This document shows, piece after piece, positions 34,811-47,368 of a stretch of 64,000 nucleotides of DNA. The stretch's first letter is position 1. The number at the start of each line of letters is the position of its first letter. A program made the translations under genes and the position numbers. The DNA is from Combretum micranthum (Eukaryota > Streptophyta > Magnoliopsida > Myrtales > Combretaceae). The DNA lies in assembly GCA_024138025.1 (NCBI GenBank), contig JAMXBD010000025.1, positions 1,679,501-1,743,500 on the forward strand, written 5' to 3'. The notes below the pieces were generated by a model. The model saw only the letters and a list, made by a program, of their open reading frames with translations, ran no database searches and was not told the DNA's origin.

Positions 34811-37800
34811 AATTTGTTGGGATGCTCTTATCATAGTGATCCTAATTACAGATAGGCCCATCCATCCTTTGATAAGATCATTGAAACATATATACACTTC
34901 CTCATGGTTATTTGCTATCCTTCTACAACTCTAACTTAAGCATAAGAATGATCATGCTGAAAACTCCTGAGCTTCCACTCACGAATTCTTTGTTTCACAG
35001 GTCCTAATTCTCTCTTGAAATCCAAGCAATCTCAAACTATCTAACGCAGAATTTAAGTGTAAACATATGCCAAGTTAACCCAAATTATCCAACCTCGATC
35101 AATAGAACTTGGTCATGGAGCGAGTTCGATTAGGACTGTGATCCCCTTGTTCATTTCACATTTTAATCTTCTGATTTGATGCATCAATATTTATTCTGCT
35201 CGTTTGCAATACTGAAAAGTGAAAGTGCCATTGAAACCTCAATTAATTTGTTGTATGGCTGTAACTGAGGCAATTAGGAAACATGAAAATTAAATGAGAT
35301 ATCGAAGTCCAAGACATGTATGGTACTATGAGTATAATCTATTAATGTCAATATTAATGCTAATGCTACAAAGCTTCCAAGAATATGTTTTGATGCGATA
35401 AGAAAATTATTATAATATTATTGACTATATGTTATTTTAATTTTCCTTGCCAACATAAATAACATAGAAAAGGAGTCGTCTTATGGCAACCACATACAGT
35501 GAAATACATGTCTACAAATTCTAGGAATAAAAGTCATCTAAATACAATTGAAATAATTATAAGTACTAAATTATTAATATAAAATCGCATGTAAAATAAG
35601 GGCTTTATTTTTTAAAAATGAATCGTATAAGCAAGAGGTGATTAGTAAAAGTTTTACGGTGCTAAATCGTATTTTTGAAGAGCGATTAAATATATTTATT
35701 TATAAATCACATGAAGAAAGTGCGATTCATACTTATACATGAGTTGAATATACTACATGCAACTTATTATATATAAAAACATAAATTTATTACACTACAT
35801 ACGATTTTATATTAATATTTTAATTTGTATAATTTTTATTTAAGCAAGTCGGTACTTATACAATTTGCTCAACCATGCGCCCCACCTCGGGAGGGATCTG
35901 TCCTAATCTTTATGCTTTGTTAGATCCTGAAATAATAATACTATAATTGCTACGTGAAATTGATGGCCTTCGTTACTTTTCCTCTTCAAGTTGACAAACC
36001 AGCCCATTGTTTTGCTTTCTAACGTTGAAGTCAGTTTGTTTTTTAATGCTTAATAATGAACAAGATGGCTTTATGTTATGAGTTATCAATTTATTTATTT
36101 ATTTATTGCATGTTTTAAGGAAAAATAAATCTGTCAATTAAGTGTGTTTGGGAGATATAGTTTACTTAATTATAATAGTAATTTCATTATAACCTTAATT
36201 CTTTATGAAGAGGCACATTTTTTGAGAAGAAGTCTTTTAGAATCATTGTTGATTGTAGAAAACTTATTATCATTGTTATAAAATAATCACCCATTTTATT
36301 ACCTATAAAAATGTATAAAAAAAAAAACTACAGATCGTTCCTAAAGGTGCTTGCTAGATGATATTAAATATTTTCAATAATTATTGATTGATTAATTACT
36401 TGCTTCATATTCTTGTATAGTATCTTATTTGGTATTATATGGAAACGTATATAGACAATGTAGTGAGAAACTAATAACTTCAAATAATACAAAAAAATTT
36501 TCTCCATAGGAAAATGGTCCCCGCCATCGTTCGTCATTGTGTCCCAAACCTCGATAAGAATAGCAACTTGGAGAACAAGAAGATTGAAATTTGAACTTGG
36601 CTTCTTTTGCTTAGCAAAATGTAATAACACTACTATTATTTAAATATTAAAATGAGTACGATAAATGGGTGACGTGGGACATTTTCTCACATCTTCCACC
36701 ATAGGGGTGCTACGTAAACAAAATATGTTTATTGCCTTTCACCTGTTTATAAGTATGAAGCAAGTATAGCATATTTCAACGAAATCTTGTGTACATTTGA
36801 TCCTACATAATAGGTAAAACAGGAAAAAGGGTTTTTGAATATTACCCACTATTCATACTTATAAGTAACATGTAATACCATTCAATCTTTTGTTTAAAGA
36901 CTTAATTTCTCACCAAAATTACATCTATACACTATAACTTATAGCTAGCCTGCTGTATGAGATTTTCTCCGTTAGATCATTTTATAAGAGTAAGTTTGAG
37001 ATGTTTATTGCAATATGGTGAAATAGATTCTTAATTCCTCCTCGTCCAATAAGTAAGATGTTTATTCAATATTTTAATTAATGACTCCCACAATATAAGT
37101 ATTTCTCATATAATAGCATATTTCATTAGTTAGACATCTCTCTTGGTCAGGTTGGAACTAGAATCTAGCTCGGACCAATCATTGTAGGTCCTTGCTTAGA
37201 CCCATCATGTGGACCCAACAGGTTGACAGGTCCAATCCAAATCCATCCCATGCATTTGGTCAAACCAACGGATTCAAAGGATCCTTTTGGTTTAAAACAA
37301 AAAAAGAAAAAACCAAAGATAAAATTGTGTTTATTTTTAATTAAATAATGAATTGGTCTAGTAGGATCCACCTTGTGAACTAGTGGATCTATGGGTTTGA
37401 CACACCATGGTCCCCATTTAAAGATCGAAATTGGCTTGGGGAGATGTCCAACACTAGTAACACATTTGATTGATGACGAGATACACAAATTCAAGCGCAT
37501 GATCTTTTTTTTTTTTTTTCCTTTTCCTTTCATGTGACTTTCAATTCATCTGTTGTGAACGCCCATCTCTTAGAGAAATGAAATACGTTTTTTTTTTCAC
37601 CTACTTTTAAAAAGGGTTGCATAATTATTAAGAATGGATATATTGGATATAATGATCCAAGATATGGGAAAAACCAACATTACACGATATGGATCCTGTA
37701 ATTGGACTATGCACCTTTATTCATGCTTTTTACCAAGAGTTTTTACTTATATGATTTTGCATTTGATTATAAAAATTTATCATAAAACAGTAATTTCATT

Positions 37801-38825
37801 TCTTTACAAGAATTAACTTGTGATTTCTTTTAAACATATTATAAGTCTGTTTTGGTGTTGCCGATTTTTTATAGTTTTGTTCTACCTATTTTTAATTAAA
37901 AATTACAACTCCCCACCCAGCAAATCTTGATTCCCATTGCTTATGAAGGAATTTTCCGCATATAATAATTAATTGTAGATGCATGCATCATGCCAAAATT
38001 TGATATTATAAGACAAATACAGAAGGTACCTCTCGCCGTCCTTTTTAACGGCAGCTAATTAGCTGTCACGTCAGAGTAGGCAAAGCCTGCTAGGTCGGTT
38101 ACCATATATTTAGATGGTCGTTTTGATACCATTTTAAAACCAATCAGATCCTAAACTAATATAGATATAATATCGATAAAAAATTGATAATATTACTCAT
38201 AAATTAATCAAATTAAACCGATACTAAATCAATATCAAACTTATACTAATCCGATAAAAATAAAAATCCGACAAATCATCCCATTTGTATAGAAATTCAT
38301 AGCCCAAATCTAAAATTGGTCATGATTCTTTAGAATAAATATCTTCAGATTTATATTAAAATATCAAATAAAGAAACTTTGCTTTCGTTTAGACAAGAAA
38401 AAAGAAGTTTTCAAATATCAATTCTCATGCTATACAATAAAATAAGTAATTATGCATATCATATGCTCTGAATATATGTTAATGTAACCATAACATAATT
38501 GAATTCACTAAACGTCACATCCGTACAAATTGCCACAAGTTGTATTTAATTAAACTTTACCTAATCAAATGGATTAAGCAATTTTCATGAAGGGTGAAGT
38601 AACATTAGTCAAAGAATGGGAAAATTAAATGAGAAGTAATAAAAGCTGGGATTAAGTTCATTTAAGATATCAAATATTTGTAAAGATTAAAAAAATGTAC
38701 AAAGGTTTGAGTAAATGAGTCAAATAAGGCTTATTGTCTAACTTTGTCTATTTTCTCTATCAAATATCACCTGCAATGCACGTGATCTTCTCCTTCCTCC
38801 CTCTTTCAGCACTCCCTCCCTCTCT
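34811..38825. other. AT-rich intergenic DNA
   Basis: No gene was recognised. 34830-35220 has balanced composition but no readable frame. 37140-37500 has repeated GGTCC/GGACC phrases (GGACCAATC, TGGACCCAAC, AGGTCCAATCC) that look like a decayed inverted-repeat element. A perfect 12-bp palindrome, AGCTAATTAGCT, occurs at 38054-38065. Confidence 0.35.
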
Positions 38826-39497
38826 TAGAGCTGTATGAATGGGCTTGGCTAGTGGGCTAGTCTGTTTAACTCGTTCTTAAAATGGGTTTAGATCAATTTT
38901 TTTTTCAACTCATTTAAAAGTGGACTAATTTTACCTAGCCCATTTAACCTGTGGATCAAAGTGGACTAGCTCGCTAATTAAGTGGGTTGACCCACTAGTA
39001 CTATTGTATAAAAAATAAAATAAAATTATAGGAAAAATAACTATTAAAGTGGTATTGTTACTAAGACTTTCAAAATTGAGTTTAAACTTATGTGTTAATT
39101 GTAATAGAGAATGCCAAATTGATGCACATCTATTATAACATTATTTTAAGTATATATTTATTATTTTAAACGAAATATATAATATCCAATAATTTAAAAA
39201 AAAACTTATTCTCACATATAACTAATTAAAATAATAATGAAATTAAGCATTAGTAGATATAAAACCAATAAAATTTCACATTTTTTATCATCTATATCTT
39301 ATTCAATTAGCATTAAAGAGATTAAATGAGTCAATTTGGCTCATTTAAACCACAAAGTTATATAAAAAGGATTAAATGGGTCTGGAAATGGGCTAAGCCG
39401 TTTAACACATGGGTAAGAAGTTTAGCTGTTTTTAAAGCTGGTCAAAGTGGGCTAGGCTAGGTTGGGTTGGCCCATTTAACCTACTTACACAACTCTA
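38826..39497. repeat. hAT-like non-autonomous element, 670 bp
   Basis: The left end TAGAGCTGTATGAATGGGC pairs with the right end, which on the other strand reads TAGAGTTGTGTAAGTAGG then TTAAATGGGCC. The subterminal regions repeat GTGGGCTAG / CCCATTTAACC in opposite orientation. Such TAGAG-TGT ends are typical of hAT MITEs. Both flanks are CT-rich, so the 8-bp duplication (CCCTCTCT against CTCTCTTT) cannot be judged. Confidence 0.55.
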
Positions 39498-40559
39498 CTC
39501 TCTTTCCCCTCTCTCTCTGTCCATCCCTCTCCCTCCTAGAATCTCTCGGCACTACCTCTTTCTCCTTCTCAATCTCTCTCGACATCTCTCTCTCTTCTTT
39601 CTCCCTCCATCATATTCTTTCTCTCTCTCTCTAACCAAATTCACACCACAACCCACTATCATCATTATCCACGACCCAAAAACAAACACACTAAACGTTA
39701 GAGAGAGAGGGAGAAGATGATGTTGTCGCGGTGGTCAATGAAATTAGAGAAGATGAAGTTAGAGATGCTATCGCAATGGTTGATGAAGATGGAGAAGATG
39801 ACTCACGTTATTGAGTTATTGGAATTTATGGTTAACAGAGTTACGGTCATCAGTTACAATGCCTTATTTGATTTACTCACTTAAAAATATGTGCCTTTTC
39901 TTAACCTCTGCAAACATTGAAATCTTAAATGAACTTAACTCAAACATTTATGCCCTCCTATTAATTTTTCCATCAAAGAATACAATTGTAATCGATGAGA
40001 GGCTAGTAACTTTAACAAGTAGTTTCCATATGGGTATTAAATTTTGCAACTTTACAATTCAAGTTTAAGATTAGAAATTATCTAAGGTTTAAATGGTGAT
40101 TTCGATAATTTTTTTATCAAAACATGCAATTTCAATAAATAGATGAAGATTCTATAAATAAAAAAATTACACATTAAAATTACGGTTTCTATCTGAATTT
40201 TCTACTAACGAAAATATTGCATGTGTAATTTACTCATAAGCCTAAATCATATTTTTAATATGTGATTTTAATAGGTTTTATTGGCAATTAATAGATTATT
40301 CGCTCTGATTTTGATATGGTACTAGTAAATTTTGGTAGTCGAATGACTGTCCTATTATATAAGTTGGCCTTACCTCTGGAATTTAGTAATTATGGGATTA
40401 AATAATGATAATATATAAATTCAACTCTTATTTCTTTATTTACAAAGAAAAACCCAAAATCTAGTCTTCCTTTCTGAAAGCTTATATGGTCTTTGTCCGT
40501 GCAAACTGGCCAGTTTAATTGATACTGAAAGTAATGCTCTCTGATTCTCAAGTCTCAAT
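39498..40559. other. CT-rich tract, short Met-rich ORF, AT-rich DNA
   Basis: 39498-39640 is a long CT tract. 39717-39884 is an open run of 55 codons starting MMLSRWSMKLEKMK with a near repeat of its first 14 codons; it is not recognised. The remainder is AT-rich without features. Confidence 0.35.
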
Positions 40560-41047
40560 CCCATCAGCCCAATCACTAGTTGGCGTGTTTTCTCTCAATG
40601 CGAGAGAAATCCTCTCAAACTGGAGAGTTGTCTTTCACGTCTTGTCGTTTTTTTTATTTTGAATTTGTCCTTTTTTTTTCCCTCCTTCTCTGTTTTGGTT
40701 TATCTTGGTTCCTTTTGCTATCTCTGGCTTTCCTCTCTCTTATCTTGTCCTTTTACTGCCTTTTTCTATATCCAGTTTGGTTTTCCCCTTCCCTGTTAAC
40801 AATGGCTTTGAATGTCCGGTATGAGTCTTGGCTTTTCCTTTCCCTTGTTTTTTCTTTTTGCTTGTCTGTCTCTCTCTGTTTCTGTTTAGTTACTGAAAGT
40901 CCTAGTCTGGAGCCTACCTTTTCCTCAGTTTTTTCTTATACTTTCCTAATCTGCCTAGGTGCTTCCTGTTTGTCTGTTTCTCTTTTATAGCCTTTGCTGT
41001 TTTGCTTCTGTCTGTAGAGGGCTTCCTCCTCAGCTGCGTTGTCCAGA

Positions 41048-42760
41048 ATGAGGCCGACTTCCTCAGATAAGGTTGAGGAAGATACCATGGAAGGGCTGGA
41101 CCTGGAAGAAAACATAGAAATGTTAATCCAAAAGGAGTATCTTATGATCGGCAAAGTGATTTCAACCAAATCTCTAAATAAAGGCGGGTGATCAATGCGT
41201 TGAAGAAGGCGTAGCAATCATATGGTAATATGAGTTGCTCTGTTTTGGGAACTAACTTATTCCTAATAACCTTTGAGAGTGTTGATATGGCTCTAAAAGT
41301 TCTCAATGACGGTCCTTGGGCAATGATGGGGAACCTGATGGTGTTAGAATGTTGGGAAAGTGATAAAAGGATTAAGGATATAGAATTATGCTGACTACTA
41401 ATCTGGGTTCAAATCCATATTCTACAACTAGATCACATGGCTGGGGTAAATGCAAATAGGCTAGGATCCCTTGTGGGCGCGGTTGTGGAGGTGGAACCTC
41501 TGAAATCTGACACTGGTTTATGTTATGGTTTTTTGAGTGTAAAGATCAAGATTGATACTCAAAAGGCTTTGAAGCCAGGTGCCTGGGTGAATAGGAAAGA
41601 TGGTTCTAAATACTGGGCTTCCTTTAAATATGAACCTCTCATATTTCTATTTTGTGTGTGGAAGACTTGGCAATTTTGCTAAAGAATGCTCTTATCCTAG
41701 AGATGGGAAAGCCAAGTTCAGCAATGCTTTAAAAGCTGGACCAATTTGGAACAAGAATGCTGCCCCCAATGCTTCTTTGGATGCCAATAGGCTGAAAAGC
41801 GATGTGGACAAAGAAAATTAGGTTCCAACATCTAATAGTAGCTTCTCCATAAGGGTTTGAAATCTCCTTACACCCCCTTGCGTCAACATCAGACTAAATC
41901 CATTACTAATCCTCCTCTTGTTATTCGTCCGTTAGTCCCTCCCTTTGCTACAGCCACAAACTTTTCCTTAGACCAAAACTTCAAACACAATCTTCTTTCC
42001 AACCAATCAAACACACACCCCCCCCCCCCCCCCCCCCCTTTAGTCTCTCCTCCTTTAATCTACCCCTGTTTTAATTTATCCTTCCATCAACTACCCTCTA
42101 TGTCCAAATGCTTCTTGAACTATCCATCCGCCTCAACCCCTCCTTGCTTGTTACCCTCCAACCAAGCCCTGGACTGTGAATCTCACAAAAATGTACCCCA
42201 AGTTTTATCTTCCCTCTCACCTTTGAACCTTCACAAATCTGAACCCCAAAGCCTATCTCCTTTTTCGCCCAATATTCCTGTAAGTGAAAGTAACTCTTTA
42301 CTTAGTGGGGATAGTAAGTAGGAAAAGAAGGTTTTTTTTAGTTGGAGGGGAGGAGTAGTCAGGTAGTAGAGGGGCATGAAACATTGTACGTCTTGGATGA
42401 AACAAAGAATGCTCATCTTTATTCTATGAATCTGAGATCCACTAGATCAAAAGAACAATACCTTGTTAGCTTCCCCTCTGATGATGAATTAGAGCCTGAG
42501 AAGCTAAATGATACCGAGAATCCACCTGAAGAATCAAAAGAAGCCCCGTTATCTTTGGTTCCTGTCTTCAAGGAAATGAACTTGAAAAGGCAAAAAGAGT
42601 TTGAAGAAATCAAGATGATAAGAAAGTCAAGTTCTCTGTTAAGGAAGAGGAGACTCTTGAGACTCAAACTGTTTGTAAGGTTACAAGTCATAAAGGTTTT
42701 AAAAAAAAACTATCCGAAAAAAGAAAAAGAAAGTTGTGAAAAAAGCTATGCTTAAATCAG
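41048..42760 (+). pseudogene. LINE ORF1, broken
   Basis: It starts MRPTSSDKVEEDTMEGLDL. The first half is a DUF4283-type RNA-binding region (VLNDGPWAMMGNLMVL), followed by NRLGSLVGAVVEVE and the CCHC knuckle CFVCGRLGNFAKEC. The C-terminal part is proline-rich (including a run encoded by 21 C at 42018-42038) and then acidic and basic. It binds the element's RNA in related LINEs. Several stops and shifts are present. Confidence 0.75.
42018..42038. repeat. Poly(C) tract, 21 bases
   Basis: An uninterrupted C run inside ORF1 encodes prolines. Its length probably varies between cells or reads. Confidence 0.9.
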
Positions 42761-42836
42761 GGCTTTTTTATGTTCCTATAGGTGATTTAACTACATGTGG
42801 TGGTGGTAACTGGCCCTCAATAGCCACATGGGAGCC

Positions 42837-45800
42837 ATGATTTACTTATCTTAGAATTGTCAAGGTCTTGGATCTTCCTTGACAATTCGACATCTCAAAG
42901 ATCTAATAAATAAGCACAATCCTTGTGCAATCTTCCTTATGGAAACCAAAAATAAATGCAGCAAGTTGGAGAAGATTTGAAATCAGCTTAGGTATCCAGG
43001 ATCTTACTATGTTCCCCCTCTTGGAATTAGTAGGGGCCTATCCCTCTGGTGGAATGGAGATGTTAAAATCAAAGTTATTGATAGTTGTCGTTGGTATATT
43101 CATAGTGAAATTCTGTGGAATGAAGGGTCGACTGCTGTCTCTTTACATGGATCTATGCTCCTACGTCTTTTAAGAAAAGACTTGAGTTGTGGAATCAGAT
43201 GATTCATCTTTCAAAGAATGTGACAGGACCATGGTTGTGTATCAGAGACTATAATGAAATAACAAACGAGGATGAAAAGGTTGGTGGCCAACCAAGGAGA
43301 AAAGACAGATGATTGCTTTTAATAACATGATTTCGGAGGCTCTATTGTATGATATGGGATGTATTGGTTCATCTTTTACATGGTCCAATAATAGAAACGA
43401 GGGGACCCTTGTTTAAAGAAAGATTGGATAGAGCTCTTGTCTCATCTGCTTGGTAGGATTCTTATCCAAAAACATAGGTCATGAATGAGCCTTCTATAGG
43501 CTTTGACCATGCTGCTATCATTGTAAATACCATTTATGCTGATGGAAAAAGGAAGTGGGATTTCGTTTTGAGAATCTTTGGAGAACATCAACAGAGTGTG
43601 GTCTTATAGTGACAAAAGTGCGGAAGGAAATCGGCACAAATATAAATCTGGAAGATATGATAAAAAGCTTGGTTGAATGTAGCAAAAGATTGACAAAGTG
43701 GAGTAGAGAAACCTTCCCTAACAATCGTAGATTGATAGAAGAGTTAAAGAATAAGCTAGGAAAGCTACAAAATGACCCCAAGGAGCTTAATCTAGAAGAG
43801 GAAGAGCTTATCCAAGCCCAAATAGATTATCTATGGGGACGGGAAGAAATGTTTTTGCACCAGAATCCCATGTTAATTGGCTTCTATATGGTGATAGAAA
43901 CACCCCTTTTTTCCATCACTCCACTCCAAGCAGAAGACAAAGGAATAAAATTCTAAAGTTGAACAGGGGTGATGGGGTGTACCTTGAGAATGAAAAGGAT
44001 ATTGGTCAGACTTTCATCGATTACTTTCATCTATTGTTTAAAACTGAATGTAATCGGGACTGGGGGGGAGTGCTTGAATTGGATTGTTTCTGTTATGACA
44101 GATGACATGAACTTTTTATTCTGTGCACCAGTTTCCAATGAGGAAATAAAAGAAGTTGTGTTTCATTTAAGTGCCCTTAAAGCCCCAGGTTCGGATGGTT
44201 TCCCAAGTATCTTCTATCAATCTTATTGGAGTTCTATCGGTCCATCGGTGACAACAGCGGTTCAAAATTTCTTTAGTTCAAGTACTTTTCCTCTGTCTCT
44301 AAATCACACTAACCTTATTTTGATTCCAAAAGTCCAATTTCCCTCTTTTGTATCTGATTATCGCCCTATTGGCCTTTGTAATAACCTTTACAAAATCATT
44401 TCAAAAATCTTGGCTAATAGATTAAAGTTATTTCTTGATAAAATCATCTCGGAAAATCAAAGTGCTTTTGTTCTGGGGCGGATGATCCAAGATAATATTA
44501 TCATAGCTCATAAGATTTTTCATTTTCTAAAAAATAACACCAAAAGGAAAAAAAATTTTGTGCTATCAAAATGGACATGAGCAAGGCTTATGATCGTATT
44601 GAATGGGATTTTTTGGAAGCAGTTATGGTCAAAATGGGCTTTAGACAACCTTTTGTTAGGTGGATTATGACTTGTGTGACCAGTGTATCTTTCAATGTTA
44701 TTGTTAACGGAAAGGCAATGGGTTTTGTGAGTCCTTCTAGAGGTATTAGACAAGGGATCCTCTATCTCCATATTTGTTTATTCTGATAGCCGATGTCCTC
44801 TCGAAAGGTTTATCTATAGCAGCTAGAAATGGTATTCTCAGAGGCATTAGAGTCAAACCTTCAGGCCCTGATCTAACCCATCTCTTATTTGCAGATGATT
44901 CCCTGTTTTTTCTGGAAGTAGGTAATAGGGATTTGCAAACCATGAAGAGGATTTTACTAGACTATTGCAAGGCCTCTAGCTAAGTAATAAATTACTCTAA
45001 GTCATCAGTTTTCTTTAGCAAGAACTCCCCAAATGAATGGAAGATCGAGGTTAGAAGAGGACTAAACATATCCAGCACTAAAGATCTTGGTTTTTATTTG
45101 GGTTTACCCACTCTGTGGGGTAGATCCAAGTGTGATGCCTTATGCTTTGTTAAGGAGAAAGTGCTAAGGAAAACTTAGGGTTGGAAACAAAAGCTTCTAA
45201 ATGAGGCAGGCTGTGAAACGCTAATCAAGTTAGTTACCTATGCTATACCCATTTACTCAATGGGCATTGCCAACAAGTAAATTCCCATATTACTAACTTT
45301 TGGTGGGGTCAGCAATAGGGAGAAGGTAAAATTCATTAGGTCAGTAAGGAGTGCTTATCTAAAGCTAAGGAAGGAGGTGGTATGGTGTTTAGAGATCTAC
45401 ACATTTTCAATTTAGGTCTACTAACTAAATTAGCTTAGAGGGTACATCAAAACCCACAAGCCCTATGGGTTCGGTATCTTAAAGGAGCCTACTATCCTAA
45501 TTGTTCCTTTAAGGAGGCAGACAAGGGTAGTAGAGCGTCCTGAGGCTAGAGCAGTTTAATTGAAGGGAAGGATATCCTCTACAGGAACGCAAATTGGATA
45601 GTTGGCAAAGGAGACAAGGTCATGGTCGGGTTAGATAGGTAGATTCGCCTTCTACAAAATAAATGCTTGTCTAAGGGAAGTAGCATTGAACCTAGTTTGA
45701 GGGTCTGTGATATCATGGATATAGAATCTTTGGAATGGAAAGTGAGGAGTATACAACACTTACTTTTAGATTTCGAGCTCAGGGCCATCAAAAGCATGCC

Positions 45801-47000
45801 TATCTCAAGATCGAATGCTAAAGATCGACTAGTTTGGCCTTTCGACCGACGAGGCGAGTGCACTGTAAAATCTATGTATCATTTACTGCATGAGCAGAGG
45901 AAAATGATTAATCAAAATAAGCCATCATCATCCAATCAAGTTCTAAAGCATATTTGGAAGCAAATCTGGAACAACAATTCTTACCAAAAATTAGGCATTT
46001 CCTTTGGCGCATGATGTCAAACGCAATCCCTATTATGCAAAATCTTCAACAGCTCCAAGCTACCAATTCCCCAACATGCAATTTCTACAATGAAGTGGAA
46101 TCATCAGAACATGCCATTTTATGTTGTAATTGGGTTACATGCGTTTGGTTTGGGGTGTTAGGGATATGGGTTGAAAAACAACAGATCTCTTCCTTTACTG
46201 TATGGTGGGACAGCCTAGTGGGAAAGGGTAAACTACCGAAGGGGGAGAGTCATCGAAAAGCAATAGAAATTGGTGAAGTGGCATGGGGAATTTGGAAGGA
46301 AAGATGTGATGCCATTTTCAATTACAAATGCCAAACCCTAAGAATACTGTCTACCGCATTATAGCTCAACTAAAGGAGAAGAATTACCTCAACGCATTCG
46401 CAGAAGATGAAACGGTTCCACCGAATGATCCAGGATCTGAAGCATCTATTTTTCCTTTCGTTAATGTGGCTACTAAGAGTATAGAGGAGAGAGGTGGACT
46501 TGAGATGAATGAAATTTTTCTGCGAACAGTTTGGTGAACCATTTCGTTACTTCACCCTAGGCACAGGAGGATCAGATGCCCACTGGTACAGGCAGGCATT
46601 CAGTTTCACATGATAACCATGAGCCTGCTTGCAATGGGGCTTTTTTCGGATAAATTCTGATGGGTCTTGGATTGGGCCAAATGAAATGGGAAGGCTGCTG
46701 TGTGATCTGAAATCATGTTAGGATAGTTAATAGGAGAGCCTTGATTTTGGATTTATATCCTTCGGCTGAGGCTAGTGAAATTGCTGCTTTGAATCTTGGG
46801 TATATCTTAGCTAAGAAAAATTTTTGCCAACTATCCATTTTGAATCTGATTGCAAATAGTGATTCGAGCCTTCAATGGACACCAAGATGGTCTTCATTGG
46901 ACCTCTTTACCTTTTTTTGAAGGTCTTTCCCTCTTAAATTCCTTGCAGAATGTCAATATTTCTTTGCTTTTATAAGAAGAAATGCAAATATTTTGCTAAT
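42837..47000 (+). pseudogene. LINE ORF2 (endonuclease, RT, RNase H), broken
   Basis: Endonuclease: NCQGLGSS, LMETKNK, GRD-like CIRDYNEI, SFTWSNNR and GFDHAAI. Reverse transcriptase: LKAPGSDGFPS, LIPKVQFP, YRPIGLCNNLYKIISKILANRLK, ENQSAFVLGR, MDMSKAYDRIEWDFL and the catalytic LLFADDSLFF at 44885-44910. Then RLVWPFDRRGECTVKSMYHL and FLWRMMSNAIP (zf-RVT) and an RNase H relic (RINSDGSW, AEASEIAAL). It supplies target-primed reverse transcription in intact relatives; here it is broken by many stops, for example at 43180, 44585 and 44982. Confidence 0.88.
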
Positions 47001-47368
47001 TGAGTAGCTACTCTTTTAGGAGGAGGATGTGTTCGTTTAATTAGTGGATCTCCACCCCATCCTCTCTCCGAAAGCTACTCGCTCGTGATGTGTCTACTCA
47101 TACTGATTTAACTTGTATTATCCCCGACAATGGGTGATTTTATAAATGCATTTATTTGTTTCGTGTTAAAAAAAAGTGTAAAAAAGCATGCCATACAACA
47201 GACACTAGGAGGCTGCATCTGTTTGACCATCTCAAATCCATCGTTATTATTTCAACTGCTCCAGCCTTTTCTATAAGGCTCTTCAGGCTAGCTATATAAT
47301 TGCAATAGTACAATGAACAGCCTTAGACTAAATCCATATGAGATAGAATAACATTAAAACATATGATC

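Larger units (their letters stand above)
40560..47175 (+). mobile_element. Near full-length L1-type LINE, degenerate
   Basis: The order on the plus strand is a CT-rich 5' leader (about 40560-41047), ORF1 (41048-about 42760), then ORF2 with endonuclease (42837-43540), reverse transcriptase (about 43970-44990), zf-RVT (about 45840-46200) and RNase H (about 46630-47000). A short 3' UTR ends in an A-rich stretch at 47167-47175. Stops and frameshifts occur in every domain. It ends about 190 bp beyond the HIBCH stop codon, in convergent orientation. The 5' limit is approximate, and no target duplication was found. Confidence 0.85.

Noticed and set aside
37165..37533. Minus-strand 122-codon ORF
   Set aside because: It is rich in repeated GGTCC/GGACC phrases and poly-K from an A-run, with no domain or splice structure; more like a decayed repeat.
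40580..40990. Plus-strand 136-codon hydrophobic ORF resembling a membrane protein
   Set aside because: It is the CT-rich 5' leader of the LINE read in one frame; Leu, Phe and Ser come from base composition.
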